Below are positions 34,624-46,102 of a stretch of 64,000 nt of DNA, one piece after another. Each line of letters opens with the position of its first letter. Positions within the stretch are counted from its first letter, which is position 1. Both the position numbers and the translations under genes were made by a program. This DNA is from Tridacna crocea (lineage: Eukaryota; Mollusca; Bivalvia; Cardiida; Cardiidae): NCBI GenBank assembly GCA_943736015.1, contig OX031062.1, positions 32,275,462 through 32,339,461 of the forward strand. Reading direction: 5' to 3'. The notes under the pieces are model-generated. The model was not told where the DNA came from. It ran no database searches and saw only the letters and a list, made by a program, of their open reading frames with translations.

Positions 34624-36287
34624 GCAAGAGGGCCCTGGATCGCTCACCCGAGTCAATAGGCGAAATTCACTCCTTGTGCGTAATTCAATTTCTGACCAAT
34701 TGTCCGGTCAATTGAGCATAAAATGTGGCCTCTAGAGCGTCCACAAGGAATTTCCTAAATTTGATCTTATTTATCACCCAAGTGACCCAATTTAGAACTC
34801 GTCAAAAATTATCAAGGCAAACATTCTGAACAATTTTCAAGTTAATTGAGCAAAGAATGTGGCATCTAGAGTGCCCATAAATTACCAGTATTTCTTAAAT
34901 TTGACCAAGTGACCTAGTTCATGAACCCAGGTGACTCAATTTTTATTTCATCCTAGATTTTGTTAAGACAAATATTCTGATTAATTTTCAAGTCAATTGA
35001 GCAATAAATGTAGCCTCTACACTGCCCACAAGGAATTACTTTAATCTGAACTTGAGACCTAATTTATGACCCCAGATGACCCAATTCCAAACTCACTCAA
35101 CATTTCATCAAGACATTCTGACCAATTTCCTAAAGTTGACCTAATTTATCACCTGACTGACCCAATTTTGAACTAATTGAAAAATGATCAAGACAAACAT
35201 TCTGAACAGTTTTCAAGTCAATTGAGCAAGAAATGTAGCCTCTAGACTGCCCACAAGGAATTTCTTTAATTTGACCTTGTGACCTAGAGTATAATCCCAA
35301 GTGACTCAATTTTGAACTCATCCTAGATTTTATTAAGACATATTCTGATTCATTTTCAAGTCAATTGAGCAAGAAATGTAGCCTCTACACTGTCCACAAG
35401 GAATTACTTTAATATGACATTGAGACCTAGTTTATGACCCCAGATGACCCAATTTCAAACTGAGTAAACACATTGTGATCAAGTGGCCTAACCAGATTTA
35501 AACAGGTTCATGATATACCAAATAACAAAGCTCTTTACTTTCATTTTTAGAAAAGAAAAACTTCAAAGTTTTCCTTCTTTGTTTCTTTGTTCGAACTTGT
35601 GATCCCCGAGGAAGGGCCAGTTTTGACCCCAGCGACATCATTTGAACAAACTTGGTAGAGGTCCACTACGAGATGCTACATACCAAATATAAAAGCTCAA
35701 CCCCTTTTAGTTTTAGAGATGGAGAATTTTTAATTTTTTCCTTCTTTGTTCCCATGTTTGAACTTGTGACCCCTTGGCCGGGACCAGTTCTGACCCAAGA
35801 GTTATCATATCAACAAAATTGGTAAAGATCCTCTAAAAGATGGTTTATGCCAAATATCAAAGCTCTACGCCTTCAAGATTCAGAGAAGAAGAACTTTAAA
35901 GTTTTAATGTTCTGTTCCGATGTTCGGACTTATGACCCCCGGGACGTGGCAAGCTTTGATCCCAGGGGCAAAATATGAATAAACTTGGTAGAGGTCCACT
36001 AGGAAATGCTACATACCAAATATCAAAGCTCTACGCCTTCTAGTTTCAGATACGATTTTCAAAGATTTTGCTATTTTTTCCTTTCTGTTGTTATGGCAAC
36101 CAGAGTTAAGGATGGAATTCAATCTCTTGAACTTCACCAAAGGAACATCCCTACTAAGTTTCATCAAGATTAGACCGTGGGTTTCGGAGAATATGTTTAA
36201 AGGAATTCTGGACAGACAGACAGATGTACGCCGGATAATGACCGATCACAATTCTACACCTTACCACTTAGTGCTCAGGTGAGCCTA
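34624..36287 (+). mobile_element. HINE-like element with two unit types in one array
   Basis: 5' end CAAGAGGGCCCTGGATCGC, 3' end TTAGTGCTCAGGTGAGCCTA. The left half (to ~35500) uses units with TTCAAGTCAATTGAGCAA..AATGTAGCCTCTA; the right half uses the CTTGTGACCCC / GACCCCAG unit of the 200-2153 element. So it is a composite of two tandem families inside one pair of ends. Confidence 0.8.
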
Positions 36288-36657
36288 AAAAAAAGAGAGA
36301 GAACTATTGTTTAAATATTAACTTGAAAATCAACCTCCTAAGCAAATGTATATGTCTCTTTGATTAAAGAGAGATTACTGGTGCCTATGGTTGCATCATT
36401 TGTGTATAGGTGGTCTCCTTTTGATATTTCAACGATCGATGGCCTTTTGCAGTATATTTCAATACGCCATTTCCAATTATATATCCGAGTGCTTTTGAAA
36501 ATCCCGTTTGTCTAGGAAAAAAAACTGAGTTTAATTGGGTTTATTTCCTTCGGTTTTGCACAAAATACCATACATAGTCTTCAGAATTCAATATTGAACA
36601 TTTATTGATGATCTCATAGTGGCATTGTCTTCGACAAATGAAGCAAAAATATTCATA
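36288..36657. other. Spacer, no feature seen
   Basis: Plain AT-rich sequence between two HINE-like elements. Confidence 0.4.
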
Positions 36658-37872
36658 ACAAGAGGGCCAAGATGGCCCTGGATCGCTCACCTTAATTTCT
36701 GAGAGAACCATCGCCAATTTTTTTCAAAATCTAATCGGCTATTTCATAGAAGAAGAATTTTTAAGAATTTCTTTATGTCTGTATAGTGTAAATAGTCCAC
36801 AGCCATCAGAGCCATGTTTCTTGATGGATCAAAATTTCTCGAGCAATTTTTGAAAAGGGTCAGCCAAGAAACATTTCTGTGAAATTATTTAAAAATCTGA
36901 TCAGCTATTTCAGAGAAAAAGAATTTCTTCATGGCCAAATAGTGCAAGTAGACCCATTCACCAGGGCCATGTTTCTAGGCAAGTCAGCATTTTGCGAACA
37001 CTATTTGAAAAGGGTTACCAAAGGAACATTTCTATCAGATTATTTCCAAATCTGATGAGCCGTTTCAGAGAAGAAGAATTCTAAAGAATTTCTTTACGGC
37101 CATATGGTGCAAGAAGCCCCCATTCACCAGAGCCATGTTTCTTGATGGATCAAAATTTCCCGAACAGTGGTCACCCAAGGAACATCTCTGTGAAGTTATT
37201 TCAAAATCTGATCAGTGGTTTCAGAGAAGAAGAACTTTTAAGATTTTCTTCATCTCTCTAAAGTGCAAGTAGCCCCCATTCACCAGAGCCATGTTTCTTG
37301 ACAGATCAAAATTTCGCGAACAATTTCTGAAAAGGGTCACCCAAGGAACATCTCCGTGAAATTATTTCAAAATCTGATAAGTGGTTTTTAGAGAAGAAGA
37401 ATTTTTAAAAATTTCTTCATTTCCCTGTAGTGCAAGTAGCCCCCATTCACCAGAGCCACATTTTTTGACGGATCAAATTTCGCGAACAATTTTTGGAAAG
37501 AGTCGTTCAAGGAACATCTCTGTAAATTATTATCGAATTCTGTCCAGCAGGTTCAGAGAAGAAGATTTTTTTAAGAATTTCTTAATTTCCGTAGAGTGCA
37601 AGTAGCTCCCATTCACCAGAGCCATGTTTCTTGACGGATTAAAATTTCGTGAACAAATTTTGAAAAGGCTCACCCAAAGAACATCTCTGTGAAATTATTT
37701 CAAAATAAACCAGCGGTTTCAGAGAAGAAGAATTTTTAAGAATTCCTCCATTTCTATATAGTGCAAGTAGCCACCATTCACCAGAGCCACATTTTTTGAC
37801 TGATCAAATTTTCACGCACAGTTTATGAAAAGGGTCACCCAAGGACCATCTCTGTGAAATTATTTCAAAATC
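36658..37872 (+). mobile_element. HINE-like element, 3' end missing
   Basis: Clear 5' hairpin end (AGAGGGCCAAGATGGCCCTG + GATCGCTCACCT) followed by about seven ~175-bp units (GGGTCACCCAAGGAACATCT, TTTCAGAGAAGAAGAATTTT, AGCCCCCATTCACCAGAGCC). The array stops at ~37872 and no GTGCTCAGGTGAG end follows. Confidence 0.75.
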
Positions 37873-38529
37873 TTCAAGAACTTGATTTCAATTCCTACAG
37901 TATAGTCCCTATGCTCGTATAAAATACAAAATAAAAAAAATCCCTAGTAAAAGTCCTTTTCAGTTTCGGAAATGGGTTAGCCAAGTTCTAGCCCCATCCT
38001 ACTGGGAGTAGGTCCAAGGCCACAAAAGATTATCGTGAATGTCTCTGTGCGATAAATATCCATTTTATGATGCTTCATTCAAAATTATCAAAGTAATAGG
38101 CATTGTGGTTTCAGTAAGAAAATGGTATCCTTGGTATTTGTTTCATAAAAATGACCTTGCAGGACATATCATCCACGCGACAGTGACAGTTTTGACCAAA
38201 GTATCATAGCTCTAGGCAATATTATTTAATGGCCAGCAGATTGCTATATACTAGAAATGCTCTTGTGAGTCAATTATATTTGATTTTTTCTTTCTTTTTT
38301 TCCAGATAGCGATTTCACATATACATGCAAAATGGTTTGGGAAGTAAAGTTTATCATGTAAGTACCCTCACTTTGCTATGAAATGGTGTACTGTGCAATC
38401 GTCTTTTACGAATAAGATAGTCCTATAATCGCAAAAAGCCACCATTGGATTCTCCGCAAAACACACAGTATTTGACACCATCGATAACAATCTTTTCAGT
38501 GTTCTTATGATAACTTTCCGCCATTACTT

Positions 38530-39077
38530 TAAAGGTGGCCTTTCAGAATTTGGGACGAAAACTTTACAAAAATACAAAAATACCATCCTTATACTCCCAA
38601 AGCCTTATAATCGTCATTCATAAAACTCCAGTAGTCGAAAACCAGCCGACAACACGAGAAATTTGAGATTTCCTACGGCCAAGGTCGACAATGACGGGAA
38701 ACACGTTCTATTTTTAAATGAACAACTCGCTCATTTACATACTGGAAATACACAGACGAAGCTTCAAACATAGCATCTGGAGAAGATATTATGAAAAAAA
38801 TTGTACATGTTTGTTATGTAATGGAATTTAAGCGTCATTAGTCACGTGCCAGTCACTTAACATTCCCACAATGCATTTTTTTAATTTTTGGCGCGAAATC
38901 TAAAAATAGCTAAAGTGGCTACGTAGCCTTTTAAGGGAATACCATCAAAAAAATTTTTTTCGGTAATTTTATGATTCTTAATTATTGCTGATTTGTATTG
39001 TTTTTTCATCAAAATTTCAATGATGTATATATTTTTTGATTTGGTGTGATGTGAAATTTCTAAGTACCCACCTTTAA
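38530..39077 (+). mobile_element. 'TTAAAGGTGG' MITE, best copy
   Basis: Inverted ends TTTAAAGGTGGCC and, from the right, TTAAAGGTGGGTACTTAG. An internal perfect palindrome GGCTACGTAGCC lies near 38918. No coding capacity. Relatives are at 4445, 19206 and 22935. A TA or TTAA target is possible because the ends themselves begin TTAA. Confidence 0.7.
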
Positions 39078-39543
39078 GTAATATCCGTTACAGTTCGTAC
39101 ATAAACGTACATATAAAGGGTAAAGTAAGAAAAGAATAATCAACGCTAATATATGCTATGAAAGCATTTGCAAACACCGATAATTTTCCAACTACCAGCT
39201 AAAGCCTGTTTCACATCGGCCTTGCGATTTTTTCGTCGTACGATTTCCGCCGCAAGCACAATCGCTACCTATTCCTACCCGTCGCACATACTGCAAATTT
39301 GCAAAGCGGTCTCCGTACGTTGTTCGTACGGTTGAATCACGAACTGTACGGTATCTGCAGGTTGATCGTACGAAAAAAACAAAGCGACGTGTTCGCGCGG
39401 CTCTCAAGACTGCCGTAAGAATTTTCAAAGTTTCTACGACCACCGCACGGCAAGCATGAATTCGCAAGACAGCTATACGGTGTATGTGCGATCGCCGTAA
39501 GGAGGAGGAATTATCTCCTCTTGTCCAGATTTGGATATATACA

Positions 39544-39681
39544 ATGGCATGCAGCAGCATCCTCATTCCGCAGAAGGCCTTCACAGAGTTAACTTCGGCT
39601 ATTCAGGCACAGAGGTTGCGTATTGCAGCCATGAACACGATACTCACAGATGAAGAACGGGACGACGCTATTTTATGCTAA
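39544..39681 (+). pseudogene. Truncated ORF inside the Harbinger-type element
   Basis: Starts ATGGCATGCAGC and runs 45 codons: MACSSILIPQKAF..., QAQRLRIAAMNTILTDEERD, then a stop. Composition is natural and a TATATA string lies a few bases upstream. It could be the N-terminal stub of an element protein; no domain can be named. Confidence 0.3.
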
Positions 39682-39916
39682 AGGCATATTTGTCACTATT
39701 TTGCAAGCACATGCTTTTTTCATCTGAACCCTGGGTTGGTGGTACCTCAGTTTTATCGGGTTCATTGGGAGGTTCAGCAAACGTAGCCTTCCCCTTTTCC
39801 TTTTGAGATCTTTGTTTCTTAGGCCCGGCTTTCTCTTCCTGAAATCTCGATAGCGACTGATGACGAACAAGACATATTTTTTTTAAAAGAGGAGGGATGA
39901 CGCTAACTTTTCGCAA
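39668..39916 (-). pseudogene. Lys/Glu/Pro-rich C-terminal-like fragment in the Harbinger-type element
   Basis: A minus-strand frame reads LVRHQSLSRFQEEKAGPKKQ, RSQKEKGKATFAEPPNEPDK.. to a stop at the left. The charged low-complexity composition is like linkers of transposon-encoded SANT/Myb proteins, but no SANT domain is visible, so assignment is speculative. Confidence 0.25.
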
Positions 39917-40216
39917 GGCATTTGCAGATCAATACGTTGTTCGTACGTTCCGCAGTAGTCTTCAGACAGATTTTCACCAAACGCAAGGCATTCGCAAGAC
40001 AGCCACAATGTTTATGTGATCATCGTGCAGTCTTCGCAAAGAAAATGAGCATGTTGAAAAACCAGCTTGCGACGTCTACGGCGTTGGGAATTCGTACGGC
40101 AGTCTTGCGGAGTTCGCGCGAAATCCTGCGATTTGTCAAAAAATGTTCCCGTATGGCTGTTGTAAGGCTGATGTGAAACAAGCTTAAGCTATTGTTTGTG
40201 CGCGTGTGCAAGCACG

Positions 40217-40254
40217 CGTGTGTGTGTGTGTGTGTGGTGGGGGGGGGGGGGGAA
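40217..40254. repeat. (GT)n followed by poly-G tract
   Basis: GTGTGTGTGTGTGTGTG followed by GGTGGGGGGGGGGGG. Confidence 0.95.
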
Positions 40255-40259
40255 GGGTT

Positions 40260-41219
40260 TCAAAGTAATCCGTGTTCCATAGTATTTAAGCTTCTTACGA
40301 ACATGAAAGTTCGCAACAAATACATAGCTGAAAGACAAATCGCACAATCCGTTTTATTTCGAGGTTTAAAAAACCTCTAAACCAAACAGAATTCTCCCAA
40401 ACGCAAACTTTGTCAGGTATTGATTTTAAACGGAATGAAACTATGCAGTAAGGAGGATCGATTTCCCGTAACAAGCTAGACAAACACTGCCCTGGAGTCC
40501 AGTACTTAGTCCGTTAACTTTTAATCTTCTGCATCTGAATGGATTTAATATACAAGCTAAAAAATGGTACTTACAGTTTCCAATTCTCTTTCACAGCTTT
40601 TTTTTACAATTCTTTTCTCAAGTAGTAGGTAGTATCACTTCCAAGGCAATCAGATAAAAGCGGCTTCTCCTTGTTGTTGGGTGGGTTGGGTATCTTTGTA
40701 AAAAAAAATGTTAGAGACATGTTTTGACATCATTTCCTTTTTTCTGAAAACAGATCAGTTTTGCAGGCCAAAGCAGTGATCCAAGAGTGCAAACCACAAT
40801 TAAATTGGCAACGTAGATAAATTTCAGACTTCACGTTCTAAAGTCGCATTCAACACCCATAACTTAAAATATTCAAGAATTTTTAAATTTGAAAATAACG
40901 CAGGTTCTTGTTGCATAATCAGATGCTGCAGCCAACTAGAACTCAAGGTGCTTTACAAATCTAGATTTAGAGAACGAATGCAATATTACGGTTAGTGCGA
41001 ACGATTCCCTGGTCTTCAGTCTTGATTGTCTGATTTTGAACGAATTAGTCTTGAATTTATAGTCTTTCTTTCTCCAATTTAAAATAAAATGTTCATTCAT
41101 TTATCGCTCTTCCATGGGTTCTAAAGAAGACAGTTTAAGATTTAGAAGCAAAACGTTAAGTGGATGTGATCAACATTAATATTTTCGCTATATGTAACGT
41201 ACTACAAATGTAACGTGAT
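40260..41219. other. Gene-free spacer
   Basis: No gene or element end recognised. A short hairpin AGGTTTAAAAAACCT lies near 40361-40375. Confidence 0.4.
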
Positions 41220-41475
41220 GAATAGAATAGAATAGAATAGTTTTATTATTGCCATAGTGGGCCCTTTAAGGACATACATAACACATATCAATATACTAAA
41301 TAACATATACTTATGCAAAGATACATAATAAATGAGCCATCGCATGGCATTAACGGCAATGTGACATGGACACCCAGCTAAGACGCAGATCAGCTTACGT
41401 ATCGGTGCAGTCTGATCTGGGTCCTTGTATAGGTTCACAGGGCTGTGAGAGTCTTCATCGTGTACATCCATTTGA
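41220..41475 (-). mobile_element. 3' tail of a non-LTR retrotransposon or SINE, with (ATTCT)n end
   Basis: On the minus strand the peptide YKDPDQTAPIRKLICVLAGC precedes a tail ending in CTATTCTATTCTATTC repeats (plus strand 41221-41240). DPDQTA.IR.LI..AGR-type strings are, from memory, common in 3' regions of repeats in bivalve genomes. No RT domain is present. Confidence 0.45.
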
Positions 41476-42204
41476 ATTGCGATTGTAAAAATGCCATGTG
41501 TCGGATCAAATATTCAATTATATCACAAGTGATTCATATGTCAATGAATGAAAGTGACTAAATGACGTTTCTTAGATAGTTTTTCTTATTTCAACGTGAT
41601 GTAACGTTAACGATTGTTTCGAATAGTCGAATACATGGATGACATGCATGAGAAGGTGGAAACGGCCAAGAGTTACTAATGGAAAACACTAAACGAAGAC
41701 TAAACGCAAGAATGGTAGCTAGAGTGTATTCTGGGAGGTCCGAAAGCTCTGCATGACACTACTCCAATGAACATGTCGCCCGATGAATAAAACCTCTTCG
41801 GCAGATTAAGCTCAAAGTGGTCATGTCATTACACAGATTATAGTTAAAACTACATGTCCACGAGGTTGTGGTGTCGTATTAATCCATATAGAAAATCTTC
41901 TAGTGATTAAACAGCTGATACTATCCGTATTTCTTCAATCAAATCGTTTGACTTGGACTTTAGAAATGAAATTCAACTTACAAATGATGGTAAATTGTTC
42001 ATGAAAATGGTCAAAGATATGTAAGGCGAAATGAAAATGGTCATTGATATGTAAGAAAAAAGCGGGGTTCGTTTTGCAGTCGGTATAGATCAAGATAAGA
42101 CTACGCAGAAAGTGCAGTTTGGTCTTTGATTTATTTATTGTCTAATGAGAGTCTTTCTTAGTTTCAGTGAATTGTTTTTGCAGCTGTTGAAAAAGGTCAA
42201 GCTC

Positions 42205-43048
42205 GGTATCAGGACATTTGCCCCCTGGACATCTGCCCCCCGGACTTCTGCCCCCGGACTTTTGCTCCCGTATGACACCTGCCCCCTTGACATCTGCCCC
42301 CCAGGCATTTGCCCCCGTAGGACATCTGCCCCCGTAGGACAATTGCCCCCCGGACATTTGCCCTGGTAGGACATCTGCCCCCCGGACATTCACCCCCTTA
42401 GGACACCCCCTCCCGGACATTTGCCCTGGTAGGACATCTGCCCCTGGATATTTGTTCCCGTAGGACAACTGCCTCTTGGGAAACGATAAGCCTCTTCTAA
42501 ATGATGTTGAAGAACTAATAACATCATGAATTTTGCTTTATTTTTCTTAAAATGCAAAAAAAAGATTTTTTCATCGGGATTTACAGCAGGCGTGCCAGAT
42601 GAGTAACTGACTCTATAGTTATCATACTGGAAGTTTGATATTAAAACTGAAATCAATTAATCAGCCGAAGATTTTAAACAAAATAGTACTGAACGATACA
42701 ATAGCTGAGAGGTCTCTTTCATAGTGCAGGTCAAAATTACCATGTACAATATACGTGTATATCTCAAAGGTGCTTTTTTGAGATTGTCCCTTAAAGGAGC
42801 TAGACGTCCAAGTTGTAAACAAACTGAGGGGGCAGATGTCCAGGGGGCAGATGTCCTATGGGGGCAGATGTCTGGGGCACATATCCTAGGGGGCACATGT
42901 CCTAAGGGAGCAGATGTCTGGGGGGCAGATGTCCTAGGTTGGCAGATGTCCGGGGGCAAACGTCCAGGTGGCAGGTGTCCTAAGGGGGCAAAAGTCCAGG
43001 GGCACAAGTCCGGGGGGCACAAGTCCAGGGGGCAAATGTCCTAGACCC
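42205..43048. mobile_element. Foldback element with tandem-array arms and 9-bp target duplication
   Basis: GTCAAGCTC occurs at 42196-42204 and 43049-43057. Both termini contain AGGACATTTGCCCCCTGGAC inward. The left arm (to ~42480) is ~12 copies of a ~21-bp GGACATCTGCCCCC unit, with TAG or CC spacers; the right arm (from ~42826) is the inverted array. About 340 bp of non-repetitive DNA lies between. Pro/Gly-rich frames on both strands are array artefacts. Long tandem-built TIRs with 9-bp duplications resemble Drosophila Foldback elements; superfamily is not provable here. Confidence 0.85.
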
Positions 43049-43544
43049 GTCAAGCTCATAGCCTGCATTTTGCTCTGAAAGAGTGCCTTTACGTGGATAA
43101 ACTAAGCGATGGTAACATCTATGCTGTCAAAAACATCGTTATATACCTTTGAGGCACTGGTCACAACTCGGCCAATTAGGTATCTACATATACATCTAAC
43201 CTCGTCCTTATAATTGTCGTTTCCATTAGAACTTCCTATCACGCGATCTCAGACATGGCGGCGCCACTGTCAGTCGTTTAGCAACGACATAAACAACCTT
43301 GATGAAGTTTTCACATCTATCTATCTGCCGGTGAAAAGTTCAATCGTAATTGATAAACCACTGTGAACTGACATATTGTTAGAATGATTTCGATAGAAAA
43401 TTGACTCAGGTTTTCTTTTTTAAGAGGAGCCTTAACATTTTCAGAACGGTAAAGCCGCGTATATCCGGTGATGAAATATACCGTTTTGGTGCACATCAAT
43501 TCACCGGATACAGCCGATACGAGGGATTTGATGGCTTCCATCAT
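43049..43544. other. Spacer, no feature seen
   Basis: Contains only the right target-site copy of the foldback element (43049-43057). Confidence 0.4.
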
Positions 43545-43897
43545 TATCTCCCGCTAAATAGCATTCTATAAATACTCATCTATCTAATTTGGGCATCCTG
43601 GGTACAGAACCGAACCACTTTCCTACACGACAACCGTTACTTTGAATTTCAAACTAAAATAAACGTTTACTCAATAAAACGCTACCTCGTGCAATTCACT
43701 CAGCTATGATCACCAGTTTAGAGAAATATGGAGCTAAAGCAGGTCTCATTTCTCCTCAAACGTATTGATAAAAGTATTATCTACATTGGTACTTTAGAGA
43801 GCGTAATATTACAGTCTGTCCGCTTTCGGGGCTAGTGATGCGTCATATAAGACAGGTCGTACCTTCGAAGAATATGACATGCGCAGACAACGATGCC
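43545..43897 (-). mobile_element. Element 'G', reverse copy
   Basis: Plus strand ATTATCTCCCGCTAAATAGC ... GAATATGACATGCGCAGACA, the reverse of the 44832 copy, with high similarity throughout. No target duplication is clear. Confidence 0.8.
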
Positions 43898-43979
43898 GAA
43901 TGCTAAGGAATCTGATGGTTCCCATCACCCATGACTATGCCGAATGAGGTTGAGGTTCAATACAAAAGTATGCATCCGA

Positions 43980-44480
43980 GCAATGCCACAATTGGCCCGC
44001 CATACGCGAAAAGGAGATATCGGACATTTGCGTATTTAAAGTGTATTGTCTCGGATCAGCCTGTGTAGTCCGTGCATGTCTCTCTGTATGATGAACTCCT
44101 ACATGGCTTGCAACACGTGAAAAGGGGCATTCGGACATTTGCGTAAAGTGTCATCTCGGATCAGCCTGCGCAGTCCGCATAAGCTAATCATAGACGGCAC
44201 TTTTCGACTGTAACCTATTTTATACTTCAGTAGACATGCACAAAATAGAAAATTACACAAAAACCGAAAGTGTCGTTTTGGATCAGCCTGCGCGGATTGC
44301 GCAGGCTGATCCGAGACGACACTTTACGCCAATGTCCGAATGCCCCTTTTCGCGTGTTGCAAGCCAATTATAGTCGTTAAGTGCCGTCTAGTATTAGCTT
44401 ATGCGGACTGCGCAGGCTGATTCAGACGACACTTTACGCAAATGTCCGAATGTCCCTTATCGCGTGTTGCAGGCCATAAA
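43980..44480. repeat. Cluster of four 'GCCTGCGCAG' palindromic repeats in two orientations
   Basis: Two copies face right (CGGACATTTGCGT then GATCAGCCTG, near 44020 and 44135) and two face left (GACGACACTTTACGC then AATGTCCGAATG, near 44264 and 44385). The best palindrome is GGATCAGCCTGCGCGGAT / TGCGCAGGCTGATCC at 44279-44312. The cluster lies between two inverted copies of element G. Confidence 0.8.
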
Positions 44481-44504
44481 TACCTATTACCTGCCGCTAT
44501 ACCT

Positions 44505-44750
44505 GTTTCACTCTAAACCAGACGACAAAAATTTAAGAGTTGTCCAAATTGAAAGTATTTGCAACCGACAAAGTAAATGATGCCTGATGTTTGGAGTTAC
44601 GTTTGAAAGAGAAATAACTCATTGAGAAAAAGAGACCGTGTTGATTACCAGCATTTTTCCCTTTTCCCATTATGTGTATAGAAACTCATTTTCTCTGGAT
44701 CATTAAAACACAGGATAGTGCAAAACGGTTAAAATGATGTATTACCGCAA
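44505..44750. mobile_element. Decayed TTAA-family MITE
   Basis: Interior GACGACAAAAATTTAAGAGT, GTATTTGCAACCGACAAAGT and a broken palindrome (GATTACCAGCATTTTTCCCT) keep family order; ends are worn. Confidence 0.5.
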
Positions 44751-44831
44751 TAAATGGACCTGAAATTGACCTTTATGGAAAGAATAATCAAATAGTGAAT
44801 ATTTAAATCATCGGCTATAATCGGACGGTAC

Positions 44832-45197
44832 GTTGTCTGCGCATGTCATATTCTTCGAAGATTCGACTGTCTTATATGACGCATCACTACTAGCCCCGAA
44901 AGCGGGCTGACAGTAATATTACGCTCTGTAAAGTAGCAATGTTGAAAATAGCTTTTACGAATTTACGTATCAATACGTTTTAGGAGAAATGAGACCTGCT
45001 TTAGCAACAGATTTCTCTAAACTGGTGATCATAGTTAAGTGAATTGCACGAGGTAGCGTTTTATTGGGTAAACCTTTTTTTGTTTTAAATTCAACGTAAC
45101 GGTTGTCGCGTAGGAAAGTGGTTCGGCTCTGTACCCAGGATGCCCATATCAGATAGATGAGTATTTATAGAATGCCATCTAGCGGGAGATAATGCAA
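44832..45197 (+). mobile_element. Element 'G', forward copy with ACGGTAC duplication
   Basis: Starts GTTGTCTGCGCATGTCATAT, ends GCGGGAGATAATGCA. ACGGTAC flanks it at 44825-44831 and 45198-45204. No inverted termini, no poly-A, no frame. Confidence 0.8.
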
Positions 45198-45539
45198 ACG
45201 GTACGGAAATTCTGTATCTGTCGATCTGTAATATCTACGCCGAATGTATCAACGACAGGGATACGTTATTTTGATATATCAAAAGTATATGTATATTAAA
45301 AAAATGCAAGTAAGGTTTTTAAAATTCGCTTGTGAATCTTTGAGTTTGTTCAAGTCAAAAACAATTCTAACAATGAGTGTTTGAGACTGATACTAAATGT
45401 CTCACTGTATCCGAGTTGAAAATACTTGTAATTAGTCATCAGTTTCCTTTGTAACTTACGGTTAACTTACTGTTCCCGGATCATTGGTTAAGTCTGTGAC
45501 TTCTAGGGATCCATCTATTTTCATTGATTCGGCTGTTTG

Positions 45540-46102
45540 GTGCGACTTGGGGGTAGCATAGTGGCTCAAACTTGGAAGGATGGTGTTTTCAAAGACTGTT
45601 TATAGTCGATTCTTGAAAGAATTAATACTTGGGGCATTTACTATCTCATGTGCCAAATTGTTCCATGGGTCAACCACCCTTATACTGAAGTTATTCTGAC
45701 GTAATTCTGTATTTGATGATTATTTCATTTGTTTAAGATTGTGTCCCCTGATTCTGTAAGAATAAGCAGTTACTAGTAGATTATTTGTCGAAGGCAAGTC
45801 GACGTTATTCTTTATTTTGTAGACCTGAAGCATAGATCTGCCCGCAATCTTCTGTACTCGAGAGAAGGAAGGCCTAGCTGAAGAAGTCTCTCTTTGTATA
45901 ATAGGTGACTTGTGTTCTTGATTAATTTGGTGGCTCTCCTTTGAACATTTTCTAGGGCGACTTGATGCTTTTTAAGATGAGGTGACCAAACTGGACACGC
46001 GTACTCTAAATGCGGACGTACAAGCAAATTATAACAGTGGAGAAACATTGTTTTGTCCATATATTTGAATGCTCTGTTTATAATTCCAAGATTTCTATTG
46101 GC
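45540..46102 (-). pseudogene. Non-LTR retrotransposon, reverse transcriptase C-terminal part
   Basis: Minus-strand translation: NRNLGIINRAFKYMDKTMF, LVRPHLEYACPVWSPHLKK, VQRRATKLI, LGLPSLEYRRLRADL, then with stops RQNNFSIRVVDPWNNLAHEI and NAPSINSFKNRL. These are the ordered C-terminal blocks of CR1/Jockey-like LINE reverse transcriptases. It continues upstream (rightward) at 47513 after an inserted HINE-like element. Confidence 0.9.

Larger units (their letters stand above)
39203..40184. mobile_element. PIF/Harbinger-type element, 982 bp, TAA target duplication
   Basis: TAA at 39200-39202 and 40185-40187. Ends AGCCTGTTTCACATCGGCCT and, inverted, AGCTTGTTTCACATCAGCCT. A 3-bp TWA duplication is the Harbinger hallmark. 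Sub-terminal regions are dense in TCGTACG/GTACGAA words. The interior keeps two convergent coding-like scraps and no transposase, so it looks like an internal-deletion derivative. Confidence 0.8.

Noticed and set aside
39192-39584. 130-codon minus-strand Arg-rich frame
   Set aside because: Lies in the sub-terminal word-rich region of the Harbinger-type element.
42135-43044. Gly/Pro-rich frames on both strands
   Set aside because: Direct translation of the GGACATCTGCCCCC arrays; both strands open because the unit lacks stops.
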